Assembly: GCA_905250125.1 (NCBI GenBank) | Contig: CAJNOL010000200.1 | Coordinates: 124,001-188,000, forward strand | Direction of reading: 5' to 3' | Length of the DNA: 64,000 nt | Origin: Rotaria sordida | Lineage: Eukaryota > Rotifera > Eurotatoria > Philodinida > Philodinidae | Part shown: positions 46,129-59,695 of the stretch, piece after piece | Layout: each line of letters starts with the position of its first letter | Position numbering within the stretch: the stretch's first letter is position 1 | Translations under genes and position numbers: made by a program | The notes under the pieces: generated by a model | Seen by the model: the letters and a program-made list of their open reading frames with translations, nothing else | What the model was told of the DNA's origin: nothing | Database searches by the model: none

Positions 46129-47769
46129 ATGGGTATTTATTATAGTTTAACATCAATATTTTCATCAACAACAGATACAAATCATATAAATATACAATCA
46201 AATTCTAAATCTAAAAAAAGAAGACGTCGACGTTATAAACAAAATCATTTATTAAATCGATTTTTTTTGGGTTCAAAATATTTTTTTATTAATACACAAC
46301 CACATACATGTCTTTTTAATGAATATTATTATTTTAATTCAAAAAAAGATGTAATCAATCCTGTACATTTACAGGTTTCATTACCTGAACCAAATCAATC
46401 AATGACTACACGACCAGTTCACTGTACTATAGCAATACGAAGAGATTCACTTAAATTAATTCATTGTTACGATGATTATTATTCAATTGATTTTACTTTC
46501 GATGCTGATCGTCCTGTGCAAATTCACAGTATGTTTTGTTTTGTTTTGTTTTTTTTTTGTTATTCATTTCTTCTTTGTTTTTCTTTAAGTCTATTTTATG
46601 GCACATGAAGTATACACAAATAATAATGGTTCAATATCTTATGTTTCATGTAAAAAATCAAGTCATTTACATACATTTAAACAATATTATGTATTTAATC
46701 GACCTGCTGGTCATGGACAAATATTTTCATCAATACCAAATGATATTCATTTACCATTATCAGTATTGAATGAAAATCATCATAATTGTACAATAAAAAA
46801 TCGTGTTTATCCAATAGTTATTGTTTGCCGAGAAATAAATTCTCTAACTAAGTAAGAAATATTCCTTTGAAATAATTCATTTGATGTTCTTTTTTATGTT
46901 TTCTTTTCTTTTCATAGAAGTCCATCAACAATTTGTGGTACAACATTAACTGAACATACAACAGCTGCTTTAGCATCATTTCCAACATTTGATCAATTTC
47001 ATATTGTATTAGCAACAATAAAACTTCTTCGATTAAATGATACAATATCAACAATAACGCCTGATCGTGTAACAATTGTTTTACTTAATCAAAAACATGT
47101 TTATAATGGTATTGTTTTTAAATTATTTGAAATTTATAGTATTGAAAATCATCCATTAAAATTATCAAAAAATAATAATAATAATGATAAACGAAAAATT
47201 TCAAAAGGAAATAAATCATTAATGAAAGTTGTTACAACATCAACGATTAATGAAAATAAACCATTTTTAAATCGGTACAAAAAAAAATACTTTTTTAATT
47301 TATATTTATTTGATTTATTTTGTTATTTATTTGTTTTAGTACAAATGAAATTGATGTACTTAAAAAATCTTCATCAGATTTTGATTTAGTATTAAATAAT
47401 ACAAATGAAAGTACTTGTGTTATTTGTTTAACTGATAAACGTAATGTTTTATTACTACCATGTCGACATTTATGTTTATGTGGACCATGTGCTGAAAACT
47501 TGAAATTTCAATCAGCTAATTGTCCGATATGTCGCATACCATTTCGTGCTTTATTACAAATGAATGCATTACGTTATCGTAAACATTATTTATTTAATCA
47601 TCAATATAGTGATGATGAAGATGACTTAATACATGAAAATATTTCATTGATTGATGCACTTAATTTAGCAACATCAACAACAAAACAAATTAATAAAACT
47701 AACTGTAATATTCAACAGAATATAACAACAAATGATATTAAGTATTTTTGCAGTGAACATACAGTTTAA
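46129..47769 (+). CDS. MGRN1: Mahogunin-type RING E3 ubiquitin ligase (MGRN1/RNF157)
   Basis: RING E3 ligase. Vertebrate MGRN1 acts on TSG101 and melanocortin receptor signalling. Exons 46129-46528, 46590-46851, 46918-47274 and 47340-47769 join in phase to 482 residues. Seen: MGIYYS start (Gly2 and Ser6 fit N-myristoylation, as in MGSILS of MGRN1), FFLGSKYFF and TCLFNEYY near the N-terminus, the conserved RRDSLKLI and SIDFTFDADRPV, FKLFEIYSIEN, and RING at about 366-404 (CVICLTDKRNVLLLPCRHLC to CPICRIPFRALLQ). After the RING, ISLIDALNLA matches the short conserved helix of the family. The C-terminus ends about 75 residues past the RING and lacks the PSAP motif of vertebrate MGRN1. Intact. Confidence 0.92.
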
Positions 47770-50700
47770 TATCTGTGATATTCCGTATATCATTGTTAGA
47801 GGTAGATTTATTTTTTTAGAAATTGCATGTTGAATTGGTTTTCCTTTTTTTTTTTCTTTTCTTTTTGTAAAAATTGAAATTCTATTTATTATTATTAAAA
47901 TTAAAATCAAGTATATTAATAGAAATAAAATTCTTTTCTTTGTTTTTTTTTTTGTTTTCTAGAAATAAAGTTCCTATAGAGAGATCAACATAAAATCTAT
48001 TCGTTTGGAAATATAGCCGGAAAATATGGAAGTTTGTTAGAAAATAACATGATCAGTATTTTTTTTTAGATCATATGTAATTAATATTTTTCTAATAGTT
48101 TCGTTACATTAAGAATATTGAAGATCATTTATTTTTGTAGTCTTTATACTAATTCATCAGCATTATTTGACACGTGTTTATAAGGTACTGTGTACAAATT
48201 TTAGTACTGTCAGTGTTATGACCTGCATAATCATAAGGATTTATTCTTCTTATCTGTAAAATTATTCATATGCACTTTTGTTCTTCTTCTTGTCTCTTGT
48301 TGTTGGTCATGCGTCATGGATTTTTCCTTTCTGTCATATATATAGGACTTTGTTCTTTCTTTCATATTGTTCTACGGGTTTCTCACCGATGATTTTTCCC
48401 CACGTTATTATCATATATGCATTCATTGGACTGTTACGAAGAGATTGGAGATAAAAATAAATATAGAAATAAAATAAAAATGCGATTAAGATCTTACACA
48501 ATCAGCGATAGAATAATCCGGGACCAATGACTAATGGCTATTTGTCTTGGATTATTCATCCGATAACATGCTGACAACGTTGTGACATATATACCTGCTC
48601 TTGTGGTTGTGTATAGGAAATGCAAGAACTCTGCATCAGGCTGGCTTTCTGCTCAGAGCTACAGGTAGTATTAGTTATGGAAAAAATGTCAGTCTATCGA
48701 ATCTACTGCTAAGTAGTATCTCATACCACAAGATAGGAGTATTCTTTATTTCCATCTCTATTATGAATTTTTGTTTTTAATAATTAGAATAAATTTTATG
48801 CTGTTCTAGATTCTATTATTGAATAATTTATCTTTAACCCGATATAACAGTTTTACTGATACATGATTCCGTTATTAATATATAAATAACTTAAGTATAA
48901 TAATTCTAGTAAGTACATGTACTGAATATATATAGTTAAATAATGCATGAAAAGAATTTTAAGTGAAGAATAGAAGTTCATCACATCGAATCTGTTAATG
49001 TAAAAAATGCTCTCAATTATTCTACGTTTAAGTTTCAAAAAATAAATTTTCGGAAAAATGAAAAAAAAAATATTGAATACTTTGAATTAATTTGAAATGA
49101 TTAAGCATGCGTCATAACTTCATTTGACGTCATTTTTCTGAGCTTTTATTCTTTTGATATTTTTAGCTCAGAGTAAAATAAAATAGATCCAAAATTCCAA
49201 GATCTATGAAATAATAAGAATGATTTTATTCTTTAATACTGTTTCGTTAAAAGAATAGGTCTTATTTATTTATATTATACTAAATTCACCATATGGGCAT
49301 TCTCAAATGAGTCATCTGTAATGTTAGATAATAATATGAATATTATTTTATTTTTTAATCACATGATTTCCAAATAATTTCTCTCTATTTTTCATAGTTA
49401 GAAGTGTTAAACGATTTGTGACTTCATTTATCATTTGTGCATGATCAGATTTCTCATGCAAATAAGCTCACGTATTATTATAAGAATAATCGAGAAATTT
49501 CTTTTGAAATTGTTTTGATGAAATCAATACGATAAATAAGTTATAATAAAAATAATATATATTTTTTTCTCTACATCTAATTTTGTCTAATAAGAACGAA
49601 CACAAAAAAAAATATCATATTTTGTTGATTCATATGTAGGTGTAATCATCTCCGATTTCGTCATTTGTCGTTAGCTGATTAGTCACAATAATTCTACCCT
49701 ATTTGTTATTATAAGATCAAATATACGAATGTGATAATGATGTCAACTATTATTATTTGATAGATAGATAGAATCCAAAACGTAATATTAATAATGATTC
49801 TATAGAAAGTAATTCGATGATATTTCAGACACTACTATCATCTAATTAATTCAATAAGCTAATATGTGTTTATATACGCCTGTCGTGTAATTTTATAGAA
49901 TTTCTTTAACTAATGACTCTATCTATTTAGTAAGATCATTAGTAGAGATTTTTCTTTCTTCTTTCGGCAATTTTATTCATCCTCATAAGTACAATGGAAG
50001 AGAATTATTAACTCAGAAATGTATAGACGAACAAAAAAAAAAAATCTAGAGAATAATCCTAGAAATCTTCCATAATAACACAACTGCCGTTTCCTGTTTA
50101 CAAAAAAAAGGATGGATTCGATTAAGCTTATTTTTTCTTCTTTTTTTTTCTACTACTACTACTACTAGCACTTTCATTCTGCTTTTTTTTTATGGGGGCT
50201 TCATCAATGACAGGGTCTGCTATGCGATAAAAGAAAATGCATTTTTCCAGATTGACTTTTTTGTCTTGTTAACGTTAATGAGTCTCATTTCATGACGACG
50301 AACAAGGACAACAAGACACTTGGTAAAGTCTACGATCATTAATTAGACGTAATGCTTTGCTTCCATAAATTGACATATTTGATGTATTATTTTTTTTCAC
50401 TCGTCTGTCTCAGGTATGTGCATATGTAAATGAAAAAAAAATACATTGGTCTGATGACGTAACCCATGCATCTTTCACATCAACTACATTGTAATCATCT
50501 GTTATTTTTTCACAGATTGAATAAATGTACAAAATAATCAAACCTTTACATAGACAAAAAAGATTTGTTTCCTTACATGATTTTGTTAAATTTTTATACT
50601 ATTATTATGGTTATATGATTAAGAGAACAAACATATTTGTCAACAGACAGTGTGTGTGTAAGAGAAAAAAAGTTCCATTTGTCTCTCATGCTCTCTTAAC

Positions 50701-51336
50701 AGCATGTTACTGTGTACCTTTGCATTTGTCGACGCAACAATATACCATTTTCTCGCTTTTGCTTTTACTTCTTGAGTTGTCCCGTTGGGGTGCAATGCAT
50801 AATATGTATAAAGAAGAAGGAAAAAAAAAAGCATGAATATTATGGCGATATACATCGTGTGCTCGTTATTATTATGTATATAGAAGAAAAAAAACACGAA
50901 ACTTGACATTTAATCGAATTTTATATAATCAAGGTTAAGAACTTCTTGTTCAAATTTGAGCAAGATAAGAATAAAAGAATACAAGATGTTTCTTTCTTTT
51001 TTTTTGTTCTTTGAAAAAAAAAAAAAAACAAAACAAAACAAACACCTACGTTTTATGAATGTGTTTCTTTCGCTTTGTTTTTTTTTCTCAAACATTATTT
51101 TCTATTTTTAGATTTTTATTTTGTTTTGTTTCATTTCGTTGTTCTGTCCTTCCTATACCGCTTTTTTTTCTTCAATCGTATCAAAGTATGACAAATAAAC
51201 GATAGCAACATTGATGATTTGTACATAGTCACATCCTTGTGTGTGTATGAGTAAGTACGAATGAATAATATTTGACAATATTTCTTATTGTTTTTATTTA
51301 TAACAGAACGCACGTGTTTGAAAGAGAAAAAAAATT
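47770..51336. other. Intergenic region
   Basis: 3.6 kb between mahogunin and the CDK gene. Simple repeats were seen (CTA units at 50151-50167, A/T homopolymers). Open frames are short and low-complexity. No gene or clear transposon recognised. Confidence 0.35.
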
Positions 51337-53610
51337 ATGGAGGTGAGTTCGAGAATAGCAAAAACATTTAAAAGATTTACAATACCCCGAAGTACTTCAT
51401 CTATTGGTGCGTTTACAACATCAAATGGTACAGCAACAAATATAGAACAAAATACAGAAGAAATAACACCACCATCATCATCACATCATAAACATCCTCC
51501 ACTTTCTTATACTCAGCATATTCGATCAATACAACAACATCATTCACAAGAAAATTTAAATACATCAAATCTTTCACAACAAAAAAATCCTTATTTATCT
51601 ACTCGACCAGTAAGTGGTGATATATCATCATTTATGATGAATTCATCATCAACAGATATAAATTCATCAACAAATGAAAATACAACAAAAAAAAAGCAAA
51701 GTAAATTGAAAACTAATCTGATTTATTTCTTCAAATATTTTGAAATGTTTGTTTTTTTTGTTTTTTCAGATGAATAAAGCTAATAAAAAATCTTCAAATA
51801 TACGTGATATTAATTTTAAACATATAAACGATGTACCTCTTGATAATAATTGTGATACAACAATAAAAACAAATGAAAAACAACGTTCATCAATTAAATC
51901 TTTATTAACAAAAAAATTTCAACCATTAGCAGTATCATCATCTATTAATATAAATGCTAAACCAAAAAAACCACGTAATTCATTTCGACAATTTTCTCAT
52001 TTTCTTAAACGAAGTCATAGTACAAATACAGATCTATCAACAATAGCAAAACCAAATAATCAACATAATTCATTTAATGGTGATTTTATTCATTCACATT
52101 TACAAACTAAAATTGCCAATCCATCTGATGCAACATATACAACAAATATAAGCGCAAGTCTTACATGTAATACTAATAATACAACATTAGTACCAATATG
52201 TGAAGAAGAAAATTCACTTCCAATACAACAACAAAATAGATTAAAATTAACATCTGATAATAGTGATCAAATGAGTTCAAATCAATCGGATACTGGAACA
52301 TTAACACATGAATTTATACAAAAGCCTGTATCTAGCCTGAGTAAGAATTTATCCTTCATGACAATGTCATTGTTTATAAGTGTCTAAGTCTATCGTATCA
52401 TTTACAAACTATAGTAGAGATATCTGTCTGTCATTCAACTGTCTATTTTTTTACATAGTGAAACACTTTATAGCTGATAGATCTTCTATTATTAGAAGAT
52501 ATAGACAGAGACACGCAAACATGTACTTAAACATAAATAGTTTTGAACTTAAACTCAATTTTCAAAGTACTATTAATAGAAAAAAAGAATTTATTAAATC
52601 AAAATCTTGACTAAATTTGATGAAAACTATGCAAAGCTTAAGATTAAGATTAAATTTCAAATACGTCACTAAAATATAGATTAGATCTTGCTATGTAATC
52701 TAGAAAACATATGTTTTTTCTTTTTTATTCTCATAAAACAGATGCATCATTATCGTCACTTTCGGGTGCTTCATCAACATCAAATAAATATAAAAATGAT
52801 AATAATCACCTTCAACAACAAGAGGACTCAATAATAGCATCGAAATCATCATCATCATCCGTTACATCAAGTGCTGATAAAGCACTTTCTGTTGTTACTA
52901 ATTATAATAGTAATAATAAACAATATGTGACTAATTCGATTAGTTTACATGAAGATGTTAATTATTTAACAAATAATCATCATTTATCTACATCAAATAC
53001 AAATAATAATAATAATAATAATAACAAAGGTTTGTTATTAAAAATAAATATAGACGACACTGTCGTTTATATATATATATATATATTTTTTTTTCTTTTT
53101 TTTTGCTATTATATTAGAACGAACAGCTATTCATCAGACAATGTCATTGAAAGTCGATGGTGAAAATACAAATATAAATCAACAAATAACAAAAGTTAAA
53201 ATGCGTGATCATAGTGCTAAAAAGAAAAAAGGTTTACGTGAACTTAAATCACGTATATCATTACCACCTGAATTAAAAAGTGGTTATATACAACCTACAA
53301 ATAATAATAATAATAAAAATAATAATAATAATAATGATAATACTATTAATTATGAAGCAACTGGATCAAATAATATTCGCTTAAAATTAGCACAAAGTTC
53401 ATCATATTATCAAACAACTTCATCATCAATTCACACACTTAATGATGTTTTAAATCAATCAAATATATCATCATCATCACGTTTATCACCACAATTTACT
53501 TTAAATACAGGTGGACCATTAAGTCGAAATGAACATCGACTTTCAATGCTTGATCTTGGTTTTGGTAAAATTGAATCTTATGTCAAATTAGAAAAATTAG
53601 GAGAAGGTAA

Positions 53611-53648
<38 letters not shown>

Positions 53649-55371
53649 TATTAAAAATTATATTATTTGTTATGTAAAATAGGTACTTATGCAACAGTTT
53701 ATAAAGGAACATCGAGTTTGCTTAGTGGTTATATTGCATTGAAAGAAATTCGACTTGAACAAGAAGAAGGTACGATTAAATATTTATCTATATTGGTCGA
53801 TTGACGCTTTGAAGGTTATTTTTTTTTCAACAAAAATATAAGATGACAAGGTTATTTCCGTTTGTCATATATGAGTAGGAATACATCAAATACATCGGAA
53901 ATGAATTTATTTAAATAATAATTAGATATTCAAAGATCGGATTGCTTGTTTTTAATGAATAATTAATAGACAATAAATAAAAGAGTTTAAGCAATAAAAA
54001 TAGATCAAGTTTTAAGTTTTCTTTTGTCTTCATTGACGAATTGTTATTTTTTAATATTAATTCTATAAACTTTATATAATAAATTTACAAATTGTTGGAT
54101 ATCCAAATCGAATTATGAAATTAAAATAGAAGTTGTTACGGGTTATTATATTAGATAAAAATTATTGAATTTAAAAGTATTATTAATAGAAATATAAAAA
54201 TAAGATATTTAAGTAAATAGACTTTCATTGTAATCAAAAATTTTTAAAATCTTATTACCACTACAATAAGTTTAAGATTAGTAATTAACAATACAAAATC
54301 TTACTAGAAACTATATTTCTTTGATTTACAATAAAATTGTTCATGTCAACAACTCAGTTGTAAATATTCTCAATCTTACTTATTTTGTTTTTTTGTTTAA
54401 CTAATAATATATAACTTTCATATTTAATATTATAGGTGCACCATGCACAGCATTACGTGAAGTAAGCTTATTAAAAGGTCTTAAACATAATAATATTGTT
54501 AGTTTATATGATATTATATTTGATAAAACAACATTAACACTTGTATTTGAATATGTTGAAAAAGATTTAAAACAATATATGGATGATTGTGGAAATCTTC
54601 TTCATATGAAAAATGTTTGTTTATTTTTATTTCAACTTTTACGTGGTCTTGAATATTGTCATGCAAGAAAAATTCTTCATCGTGATTTAAAGTAATAATA
54701 AATTACTTTCTTTTTCTTTTTCTCTTAAATTCTCATATTTTAGACCACAAAATTTATTAATTAATGAACGTGGTGAATTAAAATTAGCTGATTTTGGTCT
54801 TGCACGTATTAAATCATTTCCAACAAAAACGTATTCAAATGAAGTTGTTACATTATGGTATAGACCACCAGATGTTCTACTTGGTAGTACAGAATATTCA
54901 ACACCAATTGATATATGGGCTGTTGGTTGTATTTTTTATGAAATGGCATGTGGTCGACCATTATTTGCTGGTGCAAAAGTTGAAGAAGAATTACATTTAA
55001 TATTTAAATATCTTGGTACACCAACTGAACGTACATTACCCGGTGTGACATCAAATATTGATTTTCAAGCATTAAGATTACCATTTTATTATGGTGAACC
55101 ATTATCTCGTGTGATATCACGACTTGATCAAAATGGTATTGATTTATTAGAAAAATTTTTACGTTATAATCCTAATTCTCGAATATCGGCACGTGATGCA
55201 ATGACGCATAAATTTTTTTCATGTTATCCACCAGAAATACATACATTAGGACCATTACAATCAATATTAGATTTAGATGAAATATCATTAACAAAAGATC
55301 ATGGTTCTAAACTTATTTCATCATCGCTTATGAAAACGACTATTTCAAAACGATCGAGTGTTCATCTGTGA
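51337..55371 (+). CDS. PCTAIRE-type cyclin-dependent kinase (CDK16/17/18 family)
   Basis: Ser/Thr kinase of the CDK16-18 group, which is activated by cyclin Y-type partners. Exons: 51337-51609 or to 51700, 51770-52340, 52742-53029, 53118-53606, 53683-53769, 54436-54691 and 54744-55371. Exons 2-7 are in phase and alone give 773 codons including stop. Seen: the pre-kinase block [19 protein letters not shown] and [20 protein letters not shown] like CDK16, then [33 protein letters not shown] and [13 protein letters not shown]. The helix motif reads PCTALRE, not PCTAIRE. The N-terminal extension is long, Ser/Asn-rich and disordered. Exon 1: a donor after 51700 is out of phase with exon 2, while a gtaagt donor after 51609 is in phase (91 codons); translation could also start at the ATG at 51770. 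Confidence 0.88.
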
Positions 55372-55920
55372 TGTGTCTGTTTTTTTTCTTCTTTTCTTGC
55401 TTGTCGAACCTCATTTTTATATATATGTACACACTATTTGTACATTGTTTTATCATCTAAATTCTTCATTTCTTTTTTTCTTGCGATTTTGTTATTTCTT
55501 TTGTTTTTTTTGAGTCATTCATATATAGGATCCATAGGCGTATGAAATATTTATCTATATACGAAAAAATAACATTTATCGTTAAATAACAGTACAATCA
55601 GAGAACGTGTGAAACAATACAAATAACTCCAAACAAAAAATTAAACAACTATCATTCTACCAATAGATATTAGATATTTGCTTTTTTTTGTGTCCTGTTA
55701 TTTTAACACCATGTCGTTCCTGTTATGACAAGATTTATACTACTTTTGTTGATGTTTATTATATGTGCAGATGTATTAAATTGTGTTATTTAATAGCTAA
55801 GCTTTTCTGAAAAGTTTTTACACATACAAAATACAGTTTTTTTCTTTTTTTATAATATACTCTCATGATCTTACGTTCATATTTATAAACGAACAAATAC
55901 TCTTTTAGATTATTTGATAA
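55372..55920. other. Short intergenic region
   Basis: 549 bp between the CDK stop and the NRBF2-like ATG. It is T-rich with a TATATA run near 55420, and no gene is seen. It must hold the kinase 3' end and the next promoter. Confidence 0.35.
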
Positions 55921-58900
55921 ATGGAACTTGAAAATTCATCATCACTTCCACATGTATAGTTTTGCTTTATCGAGTCGATATTTAAATTGAAAAAATTTTT
56001 TTTTGATTAGGCTCATCAACAAATTCGTTTAGGAGATATTCAAGCATCTATACATAAATGGTCAAAAGCAATTGAATATTATTTACATGGAATAGGTCAA
56101 TGAAAAATTTTGATTCTTTTAAATTGACTCTTCTTTATTTATAGAATATTTTAAAGCAGTTCAAAATAATCTAAATGACGATAATTTGAAATCAATTATC
56201 GAAGCACAAATAATACAATGTGAAAAAACAATTCATTTATGTCTTTTAAAAGATCGATCAGAACAGGTAAATATCTAAGAAAAATCAAATGATTGACCTA
56301 CTCAAGAAAATCAATACAGCAATAAAATTTTATCATCTGTGGAAATATTGACGCCGATAGAGTGACGAAGTCATATTCGGAACCTCGATTTTGGTATATA
56401 ATCAAATCCAAATGTCACTATTCGATCGAGTTCTATAATAGCATACCATTGGCACGTAATAGCAGGGTTGTAATCAATCGAGAATTTTTGAACTAGTCTG
56501 GCCAGTCGGTTTGTTGTATCATTATTAATAGGTTAATGAGAATAACTTAAAAAAACATTCACTTTTCTTTTCGCACTCTAGTTTTTACAAATCTCCAAGA
56601 AGAAATATCATGTTATAGTCGTTTACATCTGTTTGATTTCTCAAAAATGAATATGTGATATTTCTAAATATAGCGCGAAAAAAAAGAGCCATTTACTCAT
56701 CAACGAATTGTTAAATTCCAAATCTTGAATTTTTTCACTCAGCCATTTCCGACAAAATTAACGTTTCTCTTCGAATGATGATGATCCAAACCTAAATTTG
56801 GTCTGCATCAAAACACATATGATATAAGTTTAGCTCAAGTAACACAGTTTTGATTATGTTTTTTACAAACTGATAAAACAGTATGAACAAACAGGAGCAT
56901 GGCTGCTTGATTTCAGAATTACAAGTGGAACAAATATCGTGACAGATGGCGCCACCTTCTCTGTGTTAGTTTGTTTTCTTTGCGTATCTTAACTAGAGTA
57001 GACCTTTTTCAGTTGAACATTTGAATGCCCGCTTATCTTGTTTATGACTATTTATCCTAAAATTCTCAGTTGAATCTGACTGCGCGTTCGGAAGATAGAA
57101 CATTTCTTGTTCCTCTTTTTTGAATAATGACTTTTATTTGTTTTATCCATGAGTATTTATAAGATTTCTTCGCTCTCGTTTGATTTGATGTAGAAGACAA
57201 AAATCAAAATTGAAAAATCGCTATAGTATTTTTTATTAAACAAATAAATGAAAAAGCATACAATGAAAACAATCAAAATTTAATGAACCTTCGAAAAAAG
57301 ATACTGATTCAAGTCTCATGATGATATTTTAGAAAAAAGAAATGAACGAAATAAAGCGTTTCCACATCCAAATAAAAAAAAACTCAAAAACTGAATTTGA
57401 TACAACAAAAGAATTCTATTCTGTAGAGTGTAAAGAAAAATATTTTCTCTTTTTTCTTCGAGAATACATTTTGTGTTATGTATTGATAACAGACCCAGAT
57501 CGACAATTACGGACTTCATATACGCTCTCTATACGACCGTAAACGGTCGTATTTTGACGGTTTACATGGTCCAGTATTATGGTCGTGTATCACCGTGACC
57601 GTATACGAAGAAGTACGATCGCATACGAAGAAATACGGAGCAAAATGGAGACCGTATACGGACTGCATATACGAATATCATAAACAACCGTTTCTTTCTC
57701 CGTATACAGTCGTTTACGACCGTGCTTGTTTGATCTGAGGAGCAGTCATCAAAAGGATTGATCTGTCTCATCGTTTGAAAACAAAGTCAGATTCAATTGA
57801 GAATTTTAGAGTGAATAATCATAAGCAAGATAAACTGGCAATCAAATGTACAAGTGAAAAAAATATATCGTAGTTGAAATACGAAAAGAAATAACCGAAT
57901 ACAGAGAAAATGGCCGCATCTACCATAATACTTGTTCTCCTCGTATAACTGAGATCTGTCTATACTGAAAATTTTAGGATATTTGCTTTTTTTCTTTAGG
58001 AAGATATAGCTCATCAAAGAACGAAAAAGGGAAATTCCATAACGTTTGGACGCATAAAAAAAAAATAACTTTGATACAATTTTTTCAATATTTTTATCAA
58101 TCTAATATTTTCTTTGAGTTGGTGCAAATTGAGCGTAATTTTAATTCGATGATAACTTATGTGCTACTCTTCAAGTGCAAACATTCAGTATCCATCTATC
58201 TTAAAATACGGCCAACATATAATCGACACTTGTGAAACACCCTTTATCAGCCATCTGCTCATAGCTTATAGCAGATTCTTACACTGATTAACTAATGATG
58301 CCGAGAGCCTAAAAATTACCATGAAGATTTCAAAAACTTGATTAAAAGAATTAAGAAGTGAATAATCCATCGGAATTTTATAGATTTCTACAAAAAAACC
58401 TCCTCAAATGCCTGTCAGATCTAAAACATTCCTGTCGAATACTTATTTCGTGTTTCCTATCAAATTCATTTACTTGAGTATTTTATTTTGTCTAGGCAAT
58501 AAAACTTCAACAAGCAGAACGTATATCAAAAATGACTCGTGCACATTCAACATCAAATTTAAAATCTTCAACAAAATCAAATAGCATGAGACCAAGACAT
58601 AATACATTACAATTAGAAAATACAGTTATGTTAGGTGGTCAAGGTGGTATGGATTCATTTGCTGCATTTATTTTTCCAAAAAATCATAATACTGATGAAA
58701 CAAGTCCAACACAAACACCAATAAATGCAAAGAAAAATAAAAAAAAGGATTCACATAAATTAGAAGAATTACAAATGAGTTATGCAGCATTAAAAACTCA
58801 TCTTAAAGAAGCATTTGATGATATTGAACGACTTAAATATGAAAATAATCAATTACGTTTACACCGAGAAATAAATATAATACGAGAACAAAATGAATCA

Positions 58901-58960
58901 AAATTATTTACAAATAGTGATGAAGAAAACTCCGAGAATGAACTTGAACAGACATTATAA
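55921..58960 (+). CDS. NRBF2-like (Atg38-type) autophagy factor
   Basis: NRBF2 binds the class III PI3-kinase complex through an N-terminal MIT domain and dimerises by a coiled coil. Exons 55921-55953, 56011-56095, 56145-56266 and 58496-58960 join in phase to 234 residues. Seen: an MIT-like helical hairpin at about 12-95 (AHQQIRLGDIQASIHKWSKA, then AQIIQCEKTIHLCLLKDR, then IKLQQAERISKM), a polar linker containing GGQGGMDSFAAFIF, and a coiled coil at about 165-215 (LEELQMSYAALKTHLKEAF, ERLKYENNQLRLH), then an acidic tail. Order and length fit NRBF2 (287 residues in human), but identity is modest; another MIT-coiled-coil protein is possible. Intron 3 (56267-58495) is long and contains a palindromic element. 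Confidence 0.65.
57491..57740. mobile_element. Palindrome-rich MITE-like element
   Basis: About 250 bp built of repeated cgtatacg/cgaccgt-type words in both orientations. atacgaccgt and acggtcgtat (57531-57552) pair perfectly over 10 bp with a 2-nt loop, and the outer ends cagacccagatcga and gtttgatctg pair loosely. Locally GC-richer than the host intron. No coding capacity. Confidence 0.5.
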
Positions 58961-58978
58961 TTTTTATATTTATTTATT

Positions 58979-59010
58979 GCTGTTGCTGTTGTTGTTGTTG
59001 TTGTTGTTGT
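58979..59010. repeat. TGT/TGC triplet microsatellite
   Basis: ctgttgctgttgttgttg run just after the NRBF2-like stop codon, in its probable 3' untranslated region. It reads as polyglutamine on the other strand but is not part of a gene there. Confidence 0.75.
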
Positions 59011-59223
59011 GATTTTTTATATCTTGAATGTATAAAATCAATAAATTCTATTTTTATCCTTGTATCCCTGTAATATAAAAACAATATATTGCTAATCAAA
59101 ATATATATTTTTACTGTATTACCAAAATAAAAAAATATTATCAAATCACAAAACCTTATGTTAATATTCGCACATTTAATAACAATCACAGATCTTCTAT
59201 TTTCTCATAACATATATCTTTTA

Positions 59224-59232
59224 CTATAAAAG
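59224..59232 (+). promoter_or_regulatory. TATA box of lysozyme gene
   Basis: CTATAAAAG lies 53 nt before the lysozyme ATG. That leaves room for transcription to start about 30 nt downstream with a short 5' leader. Spacing and match are good. Confidence 0.5.
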
Positions 59233-59284
59233 ACGGAATACAAAATCTAAATGATAGTGAGCTAATAGGAGAAGATATATCAAA

Positions 59285-59695
59285 ATGTCTAAAATAATTA
59301 TTGGTGTTATTTTATTAGCTATAACAATTGTTATTTTTGCTCAAATAGACGACAAATGTCTTCAATGCATTTGTAAAATTGAATCTGGCTGTCGACCACT
59401 TGGATGTGCATGGGATGTTAATTCAAATTCATGTGGTTATTATCAATTAAAAAATGTTTATTGGATTGATTGTGGTAAACCAGGTGGCTCACTTGCTGCA
59501 TGTTCAAAAGATAAAGCTTGTTCTGAAAAATGTGTTCGCGCATATATGCAACGTTATGCTACAAAATGTACTGATGGTCGTAAGCCAACTTGTCAAGATT
59601 ATGCTCGTGTACATAATGGTGGACCAAGTGGTTGTAAAAAATCAGCTACAGTTGGTTATTGGAATAAAATTGCTGCTTGTTATAATTCTGGTTAA
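59285..59695 (+). CDS. Invertebrate-type (i-type, destabilase) lysozyme
   Basis: Secreted muramidase that cleaves peptidoglycan; some members also have isopeptidase (destabilase) activity. Single exon, 136 residues. Residues 1-19 (IIIGVILLAITIVIFA) form a signal peptide. The mature part has 14 cysteines in the family pattern. Seen: CICKIESGC with the catalytic glutamate, SCGYYQLKNVYWIDCG with the second acidic residue region, and CQDYARVHNGGPSGC and VGYWNKIAAC at the C-terminus. Length and motifs are those of a complete, probably active enzyme. Likely used in digestion of bacteria or defence. A TATA box precedes it. Confidence 0.95.
   Translation: MSKIIIGVILLAITIVIFAQIDDKCLQCICKIESGCRPLGCAWDVNSNSCGYYQLKNVYWIDCGKPGGSLAACSKDKACSEKCVRAYMQRYATKCTDGRKPTCQDYARVHNGGPSGCKKSATVGYWNKIAACYNSG

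Noticed and set aside
58974..59189. Minus-strand ORF ending in polyglutamine
   Set aside because: Produced by a TGT/TGC microsatellite in the 3' region of the NRBF2-like gene.
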